This document shows, piece by piece, positions 8,551-17,602 of a DNA stretch of 64,000 bases (positions are counted from its first letter, which is position 1; each line of letters starts with the position of its first letter). The stretch is from Alistipes sp. (lineage in GTDB: Bacteria; Bacteroidota; Bacteroidia; Bacteroidales; Rikenellaceae), in contig JAHHQN010000008.1 in assembly GCA_020026375.1 (NCBI GenBank), positions 1 to 64,000 on the forward strand. The letters run 5' to 3'. The position numbers and the translations under genes are program-made. The notes under the pieces are model-generated. The model saw only the letters and a program-made list of their open reading frames with translations, was not told the DNA's origin and searched no databases.

Positions 8551-8596
8551 AAAGAACAGCCTTCTTCCTTCATGCGGAGAAAGCTGTTCTTTTTGT
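8551..8596 (+). terminator. Terminator after fabG
   Basis: AAAGAACAGC (8551-8560) pairs perfectly with GCTGTTCTTT (8583-8592), followed by more T residues. Confidence 0.8.
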
Positions 8597-8638
8597 TATC
8601 GGAGATGCGGTTTGGAGCGTTTTTTTATTGCACGGAGG

Positions 8639-8668
8639 TTGCAAATCATCTCTTTTTTCCTACATTTG
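8639..8668 (+). promoter_or_regulatory. Promoter for the PorV/PorQ-like gene
   Basis: TTG at 8639-8641, 19-base spacer, TACATTTG at 8661-8668, only 5 bases before the start codon. The implied leader is nearly absent, and this helps fix the ATG at 8674. Confidence 0.6.
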
Positions 8669-8673
8669 CCATT

Positions 8674-9552
8674 ATGAAAAAGATTATCCTCTTATCACTG
8701 CTTTCGCTCTGTGCAGCCACGGCTGCCGCACAGGAGGCGACCCTGCCCACCCCCGACGCCAAGGTGCTGGGCATGGGCGGTGTGGCCATGACTACCCTCT
8801 CGGGATCTCACGCCATCTACAACAACTCGTCGCTGACCGTCTTCTCGGACATGCCCTCACAGATATCGTCGTCGTACTACGGTCAGGGGGAGTTCGACTA
8901 CTACGCCGTATCGGGACACTGCCGCTTCGACAACATCAATGTGGCACAGATAGGCTGGCGGCAGTATCTGCGCGAGAAGGGGAACAACGACATGGCGCTG
9001 GATTTGGGCTATGCCCACAAATTCAACGATAGCTGGGGTATCGGCATCACGGCACGATACATACACCTCAAACGCCCCACCCAATCGGCCGACGCACTGG
9101 CCGTGGACCTCAACACCTCGTGGGTGAAACCTCTCGACAACATAGGTCTGGGTTCCACGTTGCGTGTGGGTGCCAAGCTCGGAAATCTGGGCGGCTACCT
9201 CAACAACTCGGACTACACCCTGCCGATGGACATCACCGCAGGTGTGGCCCTCGACTCGTTCTTCACCGATGTGCATGAGGTGACCCTGGGTGTCGACATG
9301 GGCTACTACTTCACCCCCCGACAGGTGAGAGGATTCCAGATGTCGGTGGGTGCCGAATACAACATCATGCAGCTGATACAGTTGCGCGCCGGATACCACT
9401 ACGGCGAGCGTCGCGACTACTATCCCAGCTACGGAAGTGTGGGTGCAGGTATCAGAATCCTCCACCTCAGACTGGATTTCGCCTATCTCTTCGCAGAGAA
9501 AAACACCCTGCTGCACAACACCTACAGTCTGAGTTTCGGTCTGGACTTCTAG
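8674..9552 (+). CDS. PorV/PorQ-like outer-membrane beta-barrel protein
   Basis: 292 aa with a clear signal peptide (MKKIILLSLLSLCAATAAAQ, cleavage expected near AAAQ-E). The mature part begins with the block LGMGGVAMTTL and an IYNN motif, as in the PorV/PorQ and FadL-like barrel family of Bacteroidetes, and ends in aromatic-alternating strands with a terminal F (SLSFGLDF). PorV and PorQ are outer-membrane helpers of type IX secretion; many members have no known role, and no other T9SS gene is in this window. The ATG at 8674 is preferred because the promoter -7 box ends at 8668; a longer frame from 8572 would start upstream of the promoter. Confidence 0.75.
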   Translation: MKKIILLSLLSLCAATAAAQEATLPTPDAKVLGMGGVAMTTLSGSHAIYNNSSLTVFSDMPSQISSSYYGQGEFDYYAVSGHCRFDNINVAQIGWRQYLREKGNNDMALDLGYAHKFNDSWGIGITARYIHLKRPTQSADALAVDLNTSWVKPLDNIGLGSTLRVGAKLGNLGGYLNNSDYTLPMDITAGVALDSFFTDVHEVTLGVDMGYYFTPRQVRGFQMSVGAEYNIMQLIQLRAGYHYGERRDYYPSYGSVGAGIRILHLRLDFAYLFAEKNTLLHNTYSLSFGLDF

Positions 9553-9596
9553 GCGGATTGTTGGCAACGGCAGCCGACATGCAGACGCAAGAAACG

Positions 9597-9636
9597 GAGC
9601 GGAGGAGAAAATCGGATTTTCTCCTCCGCTCTCCTT
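9597..9636 (+). terminator. Strong terminator after the PorV/PorQ-like gene
   Basis: GAGCGGAGGAGAAAATC (9597-9613) is perfectly complementary to 9615-9631, followed by CCTTTTC. Confidence 0.85.
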
Positions 9637-9740
9637 TTCGGGCAGGACGGAATACTGTTGTCCATCAAAAAAAATCGGGCGGCAGCGACTCCGGCAAATG
9701 ATTTTTTTTGTAATTTTAAATCGCTAAAAAAACATCAGAA

Positions 9741-10715
9741 ATGAACTTCAAAAACCTATTGCCACTGCTTGCCATCGCAACACTGTGCGGCGGCTGTTGT
9801 TCGAACAACGGCAACGAACAACCCCTGATTCAAAGCATCAACACCACAGGAGACCAACTCTATCTCCACGTCAACGGTCTGGAAAAGAGTTTCACCGCCG
9901 CTTTCCTTTCGGACACCCACTACACCATCGAGGACGAAAGAGGTGCCGAATACTACAAATACTCGAAGCGCATGGGCGGCGAGGCGGCCAAACCCGAAAA
10001 CTACGGCAAGGGCAACGGACGCGACAAATTCCTGTTGCAGACCCTCGAAAAGGCACGCAAGGCCGATGCCAAGCTGGTGATTCTGGGCGGCGACATCATC
10101 AACTACCCGTCGCTGGCCTCGGTGGAGCGGCTCCGTCAAATCATGGACGAGTCGGGACTCAAATGGACCTACATCGCCGGCAACCACGACTGGCACTACG
10201 AAGGCGAGGCAGGCACGGACATGGAGCAGCGCGACAAGTGGACGCGCACCAACCTCGAGCCACTGTATCAGGGCGAGAATCCCCTCTATGCGGCGCAGGT
10301 CATCAACGGTGTCAACTTCGTGACCATTGACAACTCACTGTCGGAGATTACCGACGAGCAGCTCCGCTTCATGGAGGAGCAAATCGGGAAGGGATATCCC
10401 GTGGTGGTGGCCTGCCATGTGCCGCCCTATCTGCCCGGACACGACATTTTCTACACCTGCGGAAACCCCGACTGGAATGCAGCCAACGACCCCCTCTATG
10501 AGCTGGAACGCCGACAGCCGTGGGCCGAGGAGGGATTCCGTCCGACGACCTACAAATTCCGCGACCTGATTCTCCGCTCGCCAAAGGTCATCGCCATTCT
10601 CGCAGGACATACCCACCGCCATTCGGTGGATTACATCAACAACAGAATCGTCTATGTCACAGGAGCCAACTTCGAGGGCAGCGACGTGATACTCCACTTT
10701 GTGCCGGCCGAGTAA
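9741..10715 (+). CDS. Calcineurin-like metallophosphoesterase lipoprotein
   Basis: 324-aa exported phosphoesterase with a two-metal active site. The lipobox LCGGC near residue 19 points to a periplasm-facing or surface lipoprotein. The five family motifs appear in order: SDTH, GGDIIN, GNHDW, CHVP (the lone histidine block) and GHTHRH. The substrate (phosphomonoester, diester or nucleotide) cannot be told from these motifs. The gene stands alone between two terminators. Confidence 0.88.
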   Translation: MNFKNLLPLLAIATLCGGCCSNNGNEQPLIQSINTTGDQLYLHVNGLEKSFTAAFLSDTHYTIEDERGAEYYKYSKRMGGEAAKPENYGKGNGRDKFLLQTLEKARKADAKLVILGGDIINYPSLASVERLRQIMDESGLKWTYIAGNHDWHYEGEAGTDMEQRDKWTRTNLEPLYQGENPLYAAQVINGVNFVTIDNSLSEITDEQLRFMEEQIGKGYPVVVACHVPPYLPGHDIFYTCGNPDWNAANDPLYELERRQPWAEEGFRPTTYKFRDLILRSPKVIAILAGHTHRHSVDYINNRIVYVTGANFEGSDVILHFVPAE

Positions 10716-10742
10716 TCCGCTCCCCGACACGTTACGACACAA

Positions 10743-10782
10743 AAAACGGAGGCAGTCCATGCGGACGGTCTCCGTTTTGTTT
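10743..10782. terminator. Bidirectional terminator between convergent genes
   Basis: AAAACGGAG (10743-10751) pairs with CTCCGTTTT (10770-10778). A-rich on one side and T-rich on the other, it serves the phosphoesterase (+) and the tyrosine phosphatase (-). Confidence 0.75.
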
Positions 10783-10801
10783 TCCGACCGCAGTGGAGCG
10801 G

Positions 10802-11284
10802 CTACAAAAGAGGCTTTATCTCCTGCAGAAGCGTATGGCAGGCATCCTCCAGCATGTCGAGTACCAGTTCGAAGCCCTCGTGTCCCTCATAGTAGGGGTC
10901 GGGGACGTAGCTCCAGTCGGGAAAACGCGTGAAGTAGTCGCGCATACGGAAAATCTTGAGGTCGGTCTCGCGCGTGGGCGAAAGGCAGAAGACATTTTCG
11001 TAGTTCATGTCGTCCATCACCACAATACGGTCAAACTCCAGGAAGTCCCCCTCGGTAATCTGGCGCGAGCGGTGGGTCAGATTGAGACCGCGCGCCGAAG
11101 CGGCACTTCTCATACGCGGGTCGGGCAACTGGCCGCGGTGGCCGCCGTAGGTTCCGGCAGAGTCAATCTCCACCCTGTCGGACAGTCCCTCGTCTGCCAC
11201 CACACGGCGCATCACCCCCTCGGCCGCCGGAGAGCGACAGATATTGCCCAGACACACAAACAACAGTTTATAGCTCTTTTTCAT
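10802..11284 (-). CDS. Low-molecular-weight protein tyrosine phosphatase
   Basis: 160-aa cytosolic phosphatase. The phosphate-binding loop CLGNICRS has the nucleophile C11 and R17 (C-x5-R), and the general acid is D129 in VPDPYYEG. These are the complete catalytic set of the LMW-PTP family, and the length is typical. Bacterial members often control tyrosine phosphorylation in exopolysaccharide export; no matching tyrosine kinase is nearby, so the target is unknown. A consensus minus-strand promoter lies at 11352-11383. Confidence 0.95.
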   Translation of the reverse strand: MKKSYKLLFVCLGNICRSPAAEGVMRRVVADEGLSDRVEIDSAGTYGGHRGQLPDPRMRSAASARGLNLTHRSRQITEGDFLEFDRIVVMDDMNYENVFCLSPTRETDLKIFRMRDYFTRFPDWSYVPDPYYEGHEGFELVLDMLEDACHTLLQEIKPLL

Positions 11285-11351
11285 ATTGATTTACACTTAA
11301 TCGTTCGACATTCGGCGCCCCGAACCTCCGCCGTGGCGACACTATCGGCGG

Positions 11352-11383
11352 CAAAGATAAGGAAAGTGGCCGATTTCGCCCAA
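11352..11383 (-). promoter_or_regulatory. Promoter for the tyrosine phosphatase
   Basis: On the minus strand, TTG (11383-11381), a 21-base spacer, and TATCTTTG (11359-11352), 67 bases upstream of the start codon. Confidence 0.6.
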
Positions 11384-11474
11384 TAATAAGAAAAATTGAA
11401 CACCCACCACCTTTTGGCCCTCCAACGACGGTTCTGGAACGCTATTTGCACATCGCAGAGCTATACCTATCGCT

Positions 11475-11876
11475 ATGGAAAAATATTTTTACCGTTACCG
11501 TACACTCAGCGGCGGAGTCCTCTTCATGCGGCTCTTTCTGGGTGGAATGCTGTTGCTGCACAATGTGGGCAAATTACAGAACTACAACGAATTGATCAAC
11601 TACTATCCGTCGATGTGGATACTTTCCCCACAGGCGGTGTTCGTGGTGAGCAGCATCACCGAAGTCCTCTTTGCAGTGATGGTGATGGTGGGATTCAAAA
11701 CCCGGGTCGCCGCCACAATCCTCCTCCTCGAAATGCTCTCCATCATCATGTGGTTAGGGGTCGAAAGGTCGAAAATAGAGTTCATTTGGTCGGGTATCTG
11801 TCTCTTTCTGGTGATTTCAGGCGGCGGATTTTTCTCCTTCGACGGCCCGAATTACACCCAAAAGAAAGAAAAATAG
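11475..11876 (+). CDS. DoxX family membrane protein
   Basis: 133 aa with four predicted membrane helices (about 11-30, 47-70, 77-95 and 103-120), the DoxX fold. The family includes quinol oxidase subunits and many small proteins linked to redox or sulfur stress; the exact role is not known for this type. It opens a run of plus-strand genes, but the next gene has its own promoter 98 bases before it, so co-transcription is uncertain. Confidence 0.8.
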   Translation: MEKYFYRYRTLSGGVLFMRLFLGGMLLLHNVGKLQNYNELINYYPSMWILSPQAVFVVSSITEVLFAVMVMVGFKTRVAATILLLEMLSIIMWLGVERSKIEFIWSGICLFLVISGGGFFSFDGPNYTQKKEK

Positions 11877-11930
11877 ACCAAAGGAACAATAATACAGACA
11901 GGCAATACCATTTATTCGAAGAAAAGTCCT

Positions 11931-11938
11931 TATCTTTG
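11931..11938 (+). promoter_or_regulatory. Promoter -7 box for the YtfJ-like operon
   Basis: TATCTTTG, a perfect TAnnTTTG match 36 bases before the start at 11975. Confidence 0.55.
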
Positions 11939-11974
11939 CATAAATTTTTTAAACGGAATAAAAACGAGAAATTT

Positions 11975-12499
11975 ATGAAAAAGATTATCATGATGATGGC
12001 TGCCTTCGTATTCGCAGCATCGACATCTTTTGCGCAAGACGAGTTGCCTGTTCCCCATAAAGTAGACAATGTAGAAGTTCTCAACCTCGACGGCGAGCCT
12101 ACAAAACTCCCCGGCTATGGTGAGAAAGCCCTCCTTATATTCTATGTAGACCCCGACCACCACAAACAGAACGAGGATTTCACCTACGAACTGGAAGAAA
12201 ACGGTCGCGCACACAGCGACAATATCCAGGCATTCGGCGTGATGAACCTCAAGGACGCCCCCTTCGTACCCAACGGCATGGCCCGCAACATGGCCAAGAA
12301 ACGTACCGCCAAAAACGGTGCGCTGGTGCTTGCCGACCAGGAGCGAATCCTCAGCACCCAATGGGGTCTGGGCAAGTGCAACAACCAGTTCTGTCTGATT
12401 ATCGTGTCGAAGGAGGGCGAGTTGGTCTTCCTGCGCAAGGGCGAACTTTCGGCTCAGGACAAGGAAGATTTCTACAAAACCATTGAACTCTACAAATAA
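11975..12499 (+). CDS. YtfJ-like secreted thioredoxin-fold protein
   Basis: 174 aa with a signal peptide (MKKIIMMMAAFVFAASTSFAQ). The mature domain has a thioredoxin-like start (LLIFYVDPDHHKQNEDFTYELEE) and resembles the YtfJ family of periplasmic proteins of unknown function. It lacks a CXXC redox pair; the cysteines seen are in GKCNNQFC. It begins a probable operon with the Omp85-type barrel 3 bases downstream and the EptA-like transferase after that, which places it in envelope maintenance. The start at 11975 is favoured over longer frames because the promoter is at 11931-11938. Confidence 0.7.
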   Translation: MKKIIMMMAAFVFAASTSFAQDELPVPHKVDNVEVLNLDGEPTKLPGYGEKALLIFYVDPDHHKQNEDFTYELEENGRAHSDNIQAFGVMNLKDAPFVPNGMARNMAKKRTAKNGALVLADQERILSTQWGLGKCNNQFCLIIVSKEGELVFLRKGELSAQDKEDFYKTIELYK

Positions 12500-12502
12500 A
12501 AT

Positions 12503-13756
12503 ATGCGGAAGAACCGTAAATCTGCCATTTTGCTAATTCTTCTCTCTACCGTTCTGCCCTCGATGGGCCAGACGGTAGAGTCTGTGTATATTAACAACGG
12601 TGACACAGTAAATTACAGTTACACTCCCGTGAGAGAGACCGTTCCGCAGCAGCCCGTTGTGGAACAGGACTCCGTTGCGCCCCGAAGAAAGCGTCTCTTC
12701 TTCGGCCGCATTATCGACTACTTCAGCCAATCGACACAGGACCGCACATTCGAAAAGAAGATTGACTTCACCTTCGCCGGAGGACCCAACTACTCGAAAA
12801 ACACCAGTCTGGGAATCGGCGTGCTGGCTGCCGGACTCTACCGACTCGACCGCACGGACTCCGTCACACCCCCCTCGAACATCTCCATCTTCGCCACCAT
12901 CACCGTGTCGGGATTCTACTCGCTGGGTGTCGAGGGCCACAACATCTTCCGCCACAACAAGAACAGAATCGACTACACGGCGGCCTTCACCTCCGCACCG
13001 CGTGACCTGTGGGGCATCGGCTACCTCTCGGGTCGCGACCATCAGGAGAGTTCCTATGTGGAGAAGCACTACAAGCTCAACACCCGCTACCTCCACCAGT
13101 TCCTGCCCAAGACCTTCGTGGGTGCCATTCTGCACTTCGAACACACCACGGGCAAGAAGTTCAAGACCGAAAGCCCGGGTTATCAGGACATCGCCAACCA
13201 GAAGCACAAATACACGATGACGGGTCTGGGCGCCCTGCTGGAGTACGACTCGCGAGACTTCATTCCCAATCCCTATCGGGGAGTCTACCTGAGTTGGGAG
13301 GAGATGATCTATCCCAAGGGGCTGGGCAACTGCCCCAAAACGCTGTGGCGCACACGACTGACGGCCGATTTCTACAAACGCGTGTGGAAATCGGGTATTC
13401 TGGCCGCCGACCTCTATGCCGAGTTCAACTCCAAAGGCACACCGTGGCCCATGCTGGCCCGAATGGGCGGCTCGCAGCGCATGAGAGGCTACTACGAAGG
13501 ACGATATACCGACAACGACATGATTACCCTCCAGGTGGAACTCCGCCAGAAGATATGGCGCCGCATCGGCTGTGTGGTATGGGCCGGCGCCGGAAATGTG
13601 TTCCCCTCGCTCGACAAGTTCGACTGGGACCACACACTGCCCAACTACGGTATCGGTCTGAGATGGGAGTTGAAAAAACGTATCAATGTACGTCTTGACA
13701 CGGGATTCGGCCGCAAGACCAGCGGCTTCCTGTTAAACATTAACGAGGCATTCTAA
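12503..13756 (+). CDS. BamA/TamA-type (Omp85 C-terminal) outer-membrane barrel protein
   Basis: 417 aa with a signal peptide (cleavage near SMGQ-TVES). After a short charged linker (about 50-85) the rest is beta-barrel like the bacterial surface antigen (Omp85 C-terminal) domain, including the MRGYYEGRYTDN block that corresponds to the conserved (V)RG(F/Y) lid-lock motif and a C-terminal strand ending in F. POTRA domains are absent, so it is not a full BamA; it belongs to the short barrel group common in Bacteroidetes whose substrates are unknown. It lies 3 bases behind the YtfJ-like gene and 5 bases before the EptA-like gene. Confidence 0.8.
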   Translation: MRKNRKSAILLILLSTVLPSMGQTVESVYINNGDTVNYSYTPVRETVPQQPVVEQDSVAPRRKRLFFGRIIDYFSQSTQDRTFEKKIDFTFAGGPNYSKNTSLGIGVLAAGLYRLDRTDSVTPPSNISIFATITVSGFYSLGVEGHNIFRHNKNRIDYTAAFTSAPRDLWGIGYLSGRDHQESSYVEKHYKLNTRYLHQFLPKTFVGAILHFEHTTGKKFKTESPGYQDIANQKHKYTMTGLGALLEYDSRDFIPNPYRGVYLSWEEMIYPKGLGNCPKTLWRTRLTADFYKRVWKSGILAADLYAEFNSKGTPWPMLARMGGSQRMRGYYEGRYTDNDMITLQVELRQKIWRRIGCVVWAGAGNVFPSLDKFDWDHTLPNYGIGLRWELKKRINVRLDTGFGRKTSGFLLNINEAF

Positions 13757-13761
13757 AAATT

Positions 13762-15477
13762 ATGTGTAACAAACATTGTTCAGACAACGCGGCGACGACT
13801 GAAAAACAGTTGAGAAACACCGCCCTGTTGGCCTGCTACTTCTATATCGCACAACTCGTCCCCAATATGGGACTGGCCTACACGGAAGCCTATTCGGTGT
13901 GGGCGAAACTCTCGCTGCTGCTCCTGCCGCTGGGATTCTTCATGCTGTGGAACGCCGCCACGAAGCGTTCGGGCGTGATGATTATCGCCGCCTTTCCGCT
14001 GACGTTCCTCTGTGCGTTCCAGATTGTACTGCTCTATCTGTTCGGCGGCTCGATTATCGCCACCGACATGTTCACCAACGTGCTGACCACCAATCCCGGT
14101 GAGGCGACCGAGCTGCTGGGCAACATCTATCCGGCAGTCATCTTCGTCTGCGTGCTTTACCTGCCCATGTTGTGGTGGGCCGGCCGCGAATGGTACTTCC
14201 ATCGCGAGATTTCGCTCCCGTTCAGAAAAAAAAACGCCGCAATCGGTGGTGTGGCAATGGGTCTGGGTCTGTTGTCGCTGATTCCGGCCTACGCCGTCAG
14301 CGAGAACAAGCGTGTGGTCAGGGAGGAGATTTTCCCGACCAATGTCATCTATAATCTGGGACTGAGCATCTCGGAGTACAACAAGACTCGCAATTTCGAC
14401 GAGACCTCCAGGGATTTCACCTACCACGCCACCCGCAATGGGGAGACTCCCGAAAAGGAGATATATGTATATGTCATCGGTGAGGCTTCGCGCGCCATGA
14501 ACTGGCAGCTGCTCGGCTATCCGCGCGAGACCAACCCCCGACTCTCGAAAACCGAAGGGGTCGTGATGTTCAGCAACATGCTCACACAGAGCAACACCAC
14601 CCACAAGAGCGTGCCGATGATTCTCTCGTCGGTGGCCACCGACGAACACGAGGAGCTTTACCGCAGAAAGGGTCTTCCGGCACTCTTCAACGAAGCCGGA
14701 TTCGAAACCTGGTTCATCTCCAACCAGTCGCCTCAGGGTGCCATGATTGACAATCTGGCCCACGATGCAATGCACGTGGAGTATATGGGCAATCCGCGTT
14801 TCGACTGTCAGATGATTGAGTGCATGAAGAAGCACATCGAGAATTCGTCGGCCAAAAAGATGCTTTTCGTGCTGCACAGCTACGGCTCGCACTTCTCCTA
14901 CCACCAGCGCTATCCGCGCGAGTTCGCACACTTCACTCCCGATGACGATGTGGCCATCTCGGCACAGCATATCGATATCCTGCGCAACGCCTACGACAAC
15001 TCGATACGCTACACCGACCATTTCCTGGCGGAGACCATCGCCTATCTGGGTTCGCTCAAGGGTGTGGCATCGGCACTGCTCTACTGCGCCGACCACGGCG
15101 AGGATTTGCTCGACGACGCTCGTCACCGCTTCCTCCACGCATCGCCCACCACCACGGCCTATCAGTTGTGGGTGGCTTCGCTGGCTTGGTTCTCGAAGGA
15201 CTACGAGGCCTTCTATCCCCAAAAGGTGGCCACCGCACGCGAACATGCCGCGGTAGATGCCACCTCCCACTCGCTGTTCCACACCATGGCCGACATCGCT
15301 TCGATCAGCAGCCCCTATGTCAAAGAGAATGTGGCGCTGACCAATGAGGCCTTCGACCACACGTTGCCGCGTCGTTATCTCAACGACCACAACCACGCCG
15401 TTCCCTTCATCAAGACGGGATTGAAGGCCGAGGATTTGGAATTTTTCAAACAACACGGTATATCGGTTGGTGAATAA
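13762..15477 (+). CDS. Phosphoethanolamine transferase, EptA-like (alkaline phosphatase superfamily)
   Basis: 571 aa. Membrane helices fill about residues 20-180, followed by a periplasmic sulfatase-like catalytic domain. Motifs are VIGEASRAMNW (metal ligand E), the nucleophile region LTQSNTTHKS, HSYGSHFSYHQRYP and YCADHGEDL (metal-binding D and H). This is the layout of EptA-type enzymes that move phosphoethanolamine from phosphatidylethanolamine to lipid A, LPS core or surface glycans. In Bacteroidetes such enzymes affect resistance to cationic peptides. The acceptor here is unknown. It closes a three-gene operon ended by a strong terminator. Confidence 0.88.
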   Translation: MCNKHCSDNAATTEKQLRNTALLACYFYIAQLVPNMGLAYTEAYSVWAKLSLLLLPLGFFMLWNAATKRSGVMIIAAFPLTFLCAFQIVLLYLFGGSIIATDMFTNVLTTNPGEATELLGNIYPAVIFVCVLYLPMLWWAGREWYFHREISLPFRKKNAAIGGVAMGLGLLSLIPAYAVSENKRVVREEIFPTNVIYNLGLSISEYNKTRNFDETSRDFTYHATRNGETPEKEIYVYVIGEASRAMNWQLLGYPRETNPRLSKTEGVVMFSNMLTQSNTTHKSVPMILSSVATDEHEELYRRKGLPALFNEAGFETWFISNQSPQGAMIDNLAHDAMHVEYMGNPRFDCQMIECMKKHIENSSAKKMLFVLHSYGSHFSYHQRYPREFAHFTPDDDVAISAQHIDILRNAYDNSIRYTDHFLAETIAYLGSLKGVASALLYCADHGEDLLDDARHRFLHASPTTTAYQLWVASLAWFSKDYEAFYPQKVATAREHAAVDATSHSLFHTMADIASISSPYVKENVALTNEAFDHTLPRRYLNDHNHAVPFIKTGLKAEDLEFFKQHGISVGE

Positions 15478-15497
15478 CCGCCACGACATATCACTCA

Positions 15498-15537
15498 CAG
15501 AAAGGTCTCTGCCGTGGCAGAGACCTTTCTGCTTTTT
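15498..15537 (+). terminator. Terminator after the EptA-like gene
   Basis: 16-bp perfect stem, 15498-15513 with 15516-15531, followed by TTTTT. Confidence 0.9.
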
Positions 15538-15570
15538 ACGGGAAGATGCGTATTATATAAATTTTTTCAC

Positions 15571-15578
15571 TAACTTTG
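15571..15578 (+). promoter_or_regulatory. Promoter -7 box for nhaC
   Basis: TAACTTTG, a perfect TAnnTTTG match 49 bases before the start codon. Confidence 0.5.
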
Positions 15579-15627
15579 CCCCTCTTTTCACCCTCCGTCG
15601 CTGACGGACTTAAAGAACTGACAGCCC

Positions 15628-17091
15628 ATGAATTACACTCAAGAAGAAAAGCAACCGTCGGGACTGGTCTCCCTCGTCCCGTTCCTGTTCCTGCTGGTGA
15701 CGCTCAGCGTCGTCATACGCATCTTCGGCACTGATGCCCTCTCGGGTGCCAGCCAGGTCGCCCTGTGTGCGGCATCGGGCGTCACGGTGGCACTATCGAT
15801 GATTTTCTACAAGACATCGTGGCATAAACTCGAAACCGCCATCGTCGACAAACTCAGCTCGGTGACCACCTCCGTCATCATTCTGCTGCTCATCGGAGCC
15901 GTAGCCGGCACATGGATGGTCAGCGGCATCGTCCCTACCATGATCTACTACGGAATAAAGATTCTCAGCCCCGAAATCTTCCTGGCGGCCACCTGCGCCA
16001 TCTGCGCCACCATCTCGCTGATGACCGGCAGCTCGTGGACCACGATTGCCACCGTGGGTGTCGCCCTTGTGGGTATCGGCACGGCACTGGGATTCTCACC
16101 CGGCTGGACGGCCGGCGCCATCATCTCGGGAGCCTACTTCGGTGACAAGATTTCACCGCTGTCCGACACCACGGTGCTGGCCTCCTCGTCAGGAGGAACA
16201 CCCCTGTTCTCCCACATCAAGTACATGTTGATCACCACGGTACCGTCCATCGTTATCTCACTGGTCATCTTCCTCATCGCCAGCATTTTCCACGAAAGTT
16301 CGGAGAACCTCTCGTCGGATTTTGTCGAAGACCTCCATCAGACGTTCGATCTCTCGCCGTGGCTGATGCTCGTCCCCGTAATGACGGGTGTGCTGATTGT
16401 CAAGCGTGTGCCGGCCATCATCACCCTCTTCCTCGCGTCGCTCATGGCTGCCGTCTTCGCGCTCGTCTTCCAGCCCGATCTGGTCAAAGGCATCGCCGAC
16501 ATGCCCCAATATGCACAGACTCCCGGCCTCTCGTTCGCCGAAGCCTTCAAGGGAATCATCACCACCTACTACGGACATACGGCCATCGACACCGGAAACG
16601 AGGCCCTCAACAGTCTGATTGCCACACGCGGCATGACCGGCATGCTCAACACCGTCTTCCTGATTCTGTCGGCCGTCATCTTCGGCGGCGTGATGTCGGG
16701 AAGCGGCATGATACAGAGTCTGACCCATGTGCTGATCCGTTTCATCAGGGGACGTGTCGCACTGGTGTCGTCGACCGTCGGCACGGGTATCTTTGCCAAC
16801 ATGGTGACCGGCGACCAGTACATCTCGATTCTGATGACCAGCAACCTCTACCGGAAGCTCTACGAAAGCCACGGCTATGAGAATCGTCTGCTGAGCCGAA
16901 GTGTCGAGGACAGTGCCACCATCATCTCGGTACTCATTCCCTGGAACTCGTGCGGCATGACGCAGGCCACGGTACTCAACGTCCCCACCATCGAGTACCT
17001 GCCTTACAGTTTCTTCAACCTGCTCTCGCCGCTCATGTCCATTCTGGTGGCAGCGACAGGCTATCGCATCTATCACAAAATCGTGAAATAG
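15628..17091 (+). CDS. nhaC: Na+/H+ antiporter, NhaC family
   Basis: 487-aa inner-membrane protein with about 11-12 hydrophobic helices. Family blocks include the glycine/serine-rich MTGSSWTTIATVG (near 132-144) and YFGDKISPLSDTT (near 171-183), typical of the NhaC/ArsB-like ion transporter clan. It would expel Na+ in exchange for protons, and some relatives exchange malate and lactate. It is a single gene with its own promoter and a long terminator. Confidence 0.88.
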   Translation: MNYTQEEKQPSGLVSLVPFLFLLVTLSVVIRIFGTDALSGASQVALCAASGVTVALSMIFYKTSWHKLETAIVDKLSSVTTSVIILLLIGAVAGTWMVSGIVPTMIYYGIKILSPEIFLAATCAICATISLMTGSSWTTIATVGVALVGIGTALGFSPGWTAGAIISGAYFGDKISPLSDTTVLASSSGGTPLFSHIKYMLITTVPSIVISLVIFLIASIFHESSENLSSDFVEDLHQTFDLSPWLMLVPVMTGVLIVKRVPAIITLFLASLMAAVFALVFQPDLVKGIADMPQYAQTPGLSFAEAFKGIITTYYGHTAIDTGNEALNSLIATRGMTGMLNTVFLILSAVIFGGVMSGSGMIQSLTHVLIRFIRGRVALVSSTVGTGIFANMVTGDQYISILMTSNLYRKLYESHGYENRLLSRSVEDSATIISVLIPWNSCGMTQATVLNVPTIEYLPYSFFNLLSPLMSILVAATGYRIYHKIVK

Positions 17092-17115
17092 CCCTCGCCG
17101 AAGGGACAACAATAC

Positions 17116-17154
17116 AAAAGCGGAACGATATGTAACATATCGTTCCGCTTTTTT
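17116..17154. terminator. Terminator after nhaC
   Basis: AAAAGCGGAACGATATGT (17116-17133) pairs with the inverted copy ending at 17152, with T-rich sequence on both strands. Confidence 0.9.
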
Positions 17155-17196
17155 GGTCGGCACACACCACCGCAACAGGTTCGACGAGCGGCAGAC

Positions 17197-17236
17197 AAAA
17201 AAAAGGTCACTTCACTCCTGGAGGAAGCGACCTTTA
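17197..17236 (-). terminator. Terminator of the Hc1-like histone gene
   Basis: AAAGGTCACTTC pairs with GAAGCGACCTTT around a small loop. On the minus strand it runs into a U tract encoded by the A run at 17197-17204. Confidence 0.75.
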
Positions 17237-17255
17237 TAAAAGTCGTAATTCGAAA

Positions 17256-17429
17256 TTATTTCGAAGCCTCAACAGAGAGCTTGCGAAACTCCTTCATCAT
17301 CTTAGAAATTTCGAGTGCCGACTTACGAGCGCGAGTACCAGCAGCCTTGTTGCCCTTCTCTACCTGAGCGGCAGCATTAGATGCAAACACTTCGAACTCA
17401 GCATTGATTTTCTCTACTAACTCTTTCAT
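17256..17429 (-). CDS. Histone H1-like protein, Hc1 type
   Basis: 57-aa basic protein, MKELVEKINAEFEVFASNAA then AQVEKGNKAAGTRARKSALE and ISKMMKEFRKLSVEASK. It is Lys/Ala-rich with no membrane segment, matching the short H1/Hc1-like nucleoid proteins found widely in Bacteroidales. It probably binds and compacts DNA. It has its own promoter (TATCTTTG on the minus strand, 17468-17461) and terminator, so it is an independent and probably strongly expressed unit. Its codons are more AT-tolerant and repetitive (GCT, GAG) than its neighbours, as in highly expressed genes. Confidence 0.85.
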   Translation of the reverse strand: MKELVEKINAEFEVFASNAAAQVEKGNKAAGTRARKSALEISKMMKEFRKLSVEASK

Positions 17430-17460
17430 GTTTTCAATTATTAGGAGGTTATTACCATTG

Positions 17461-17488
17461 CAAAGATAGAAAATTTATTAATATCCAA
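17461..17488 (-). promoter_or_regulatory. Promoter for the Hc1-like gene
   Basis: On the minus strand, TTG (17488-17486), a 17-base spacer, and TATCTTTG (17468-17461), 32 bases upstream of the start codon. The spacer is a little short. Confidence 0.5.
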
Positions 17489-17602
17489 CAGTTATTTGAG
17501 AAAAAATCGGATTTTTTTCTACAAAAACCGCCCTAAACCCTCCCCAAAGCCACATCGGTATGTTTTTTGCACCCCCGAAGAGAGGAAAAAAACAACATTA
17601 TC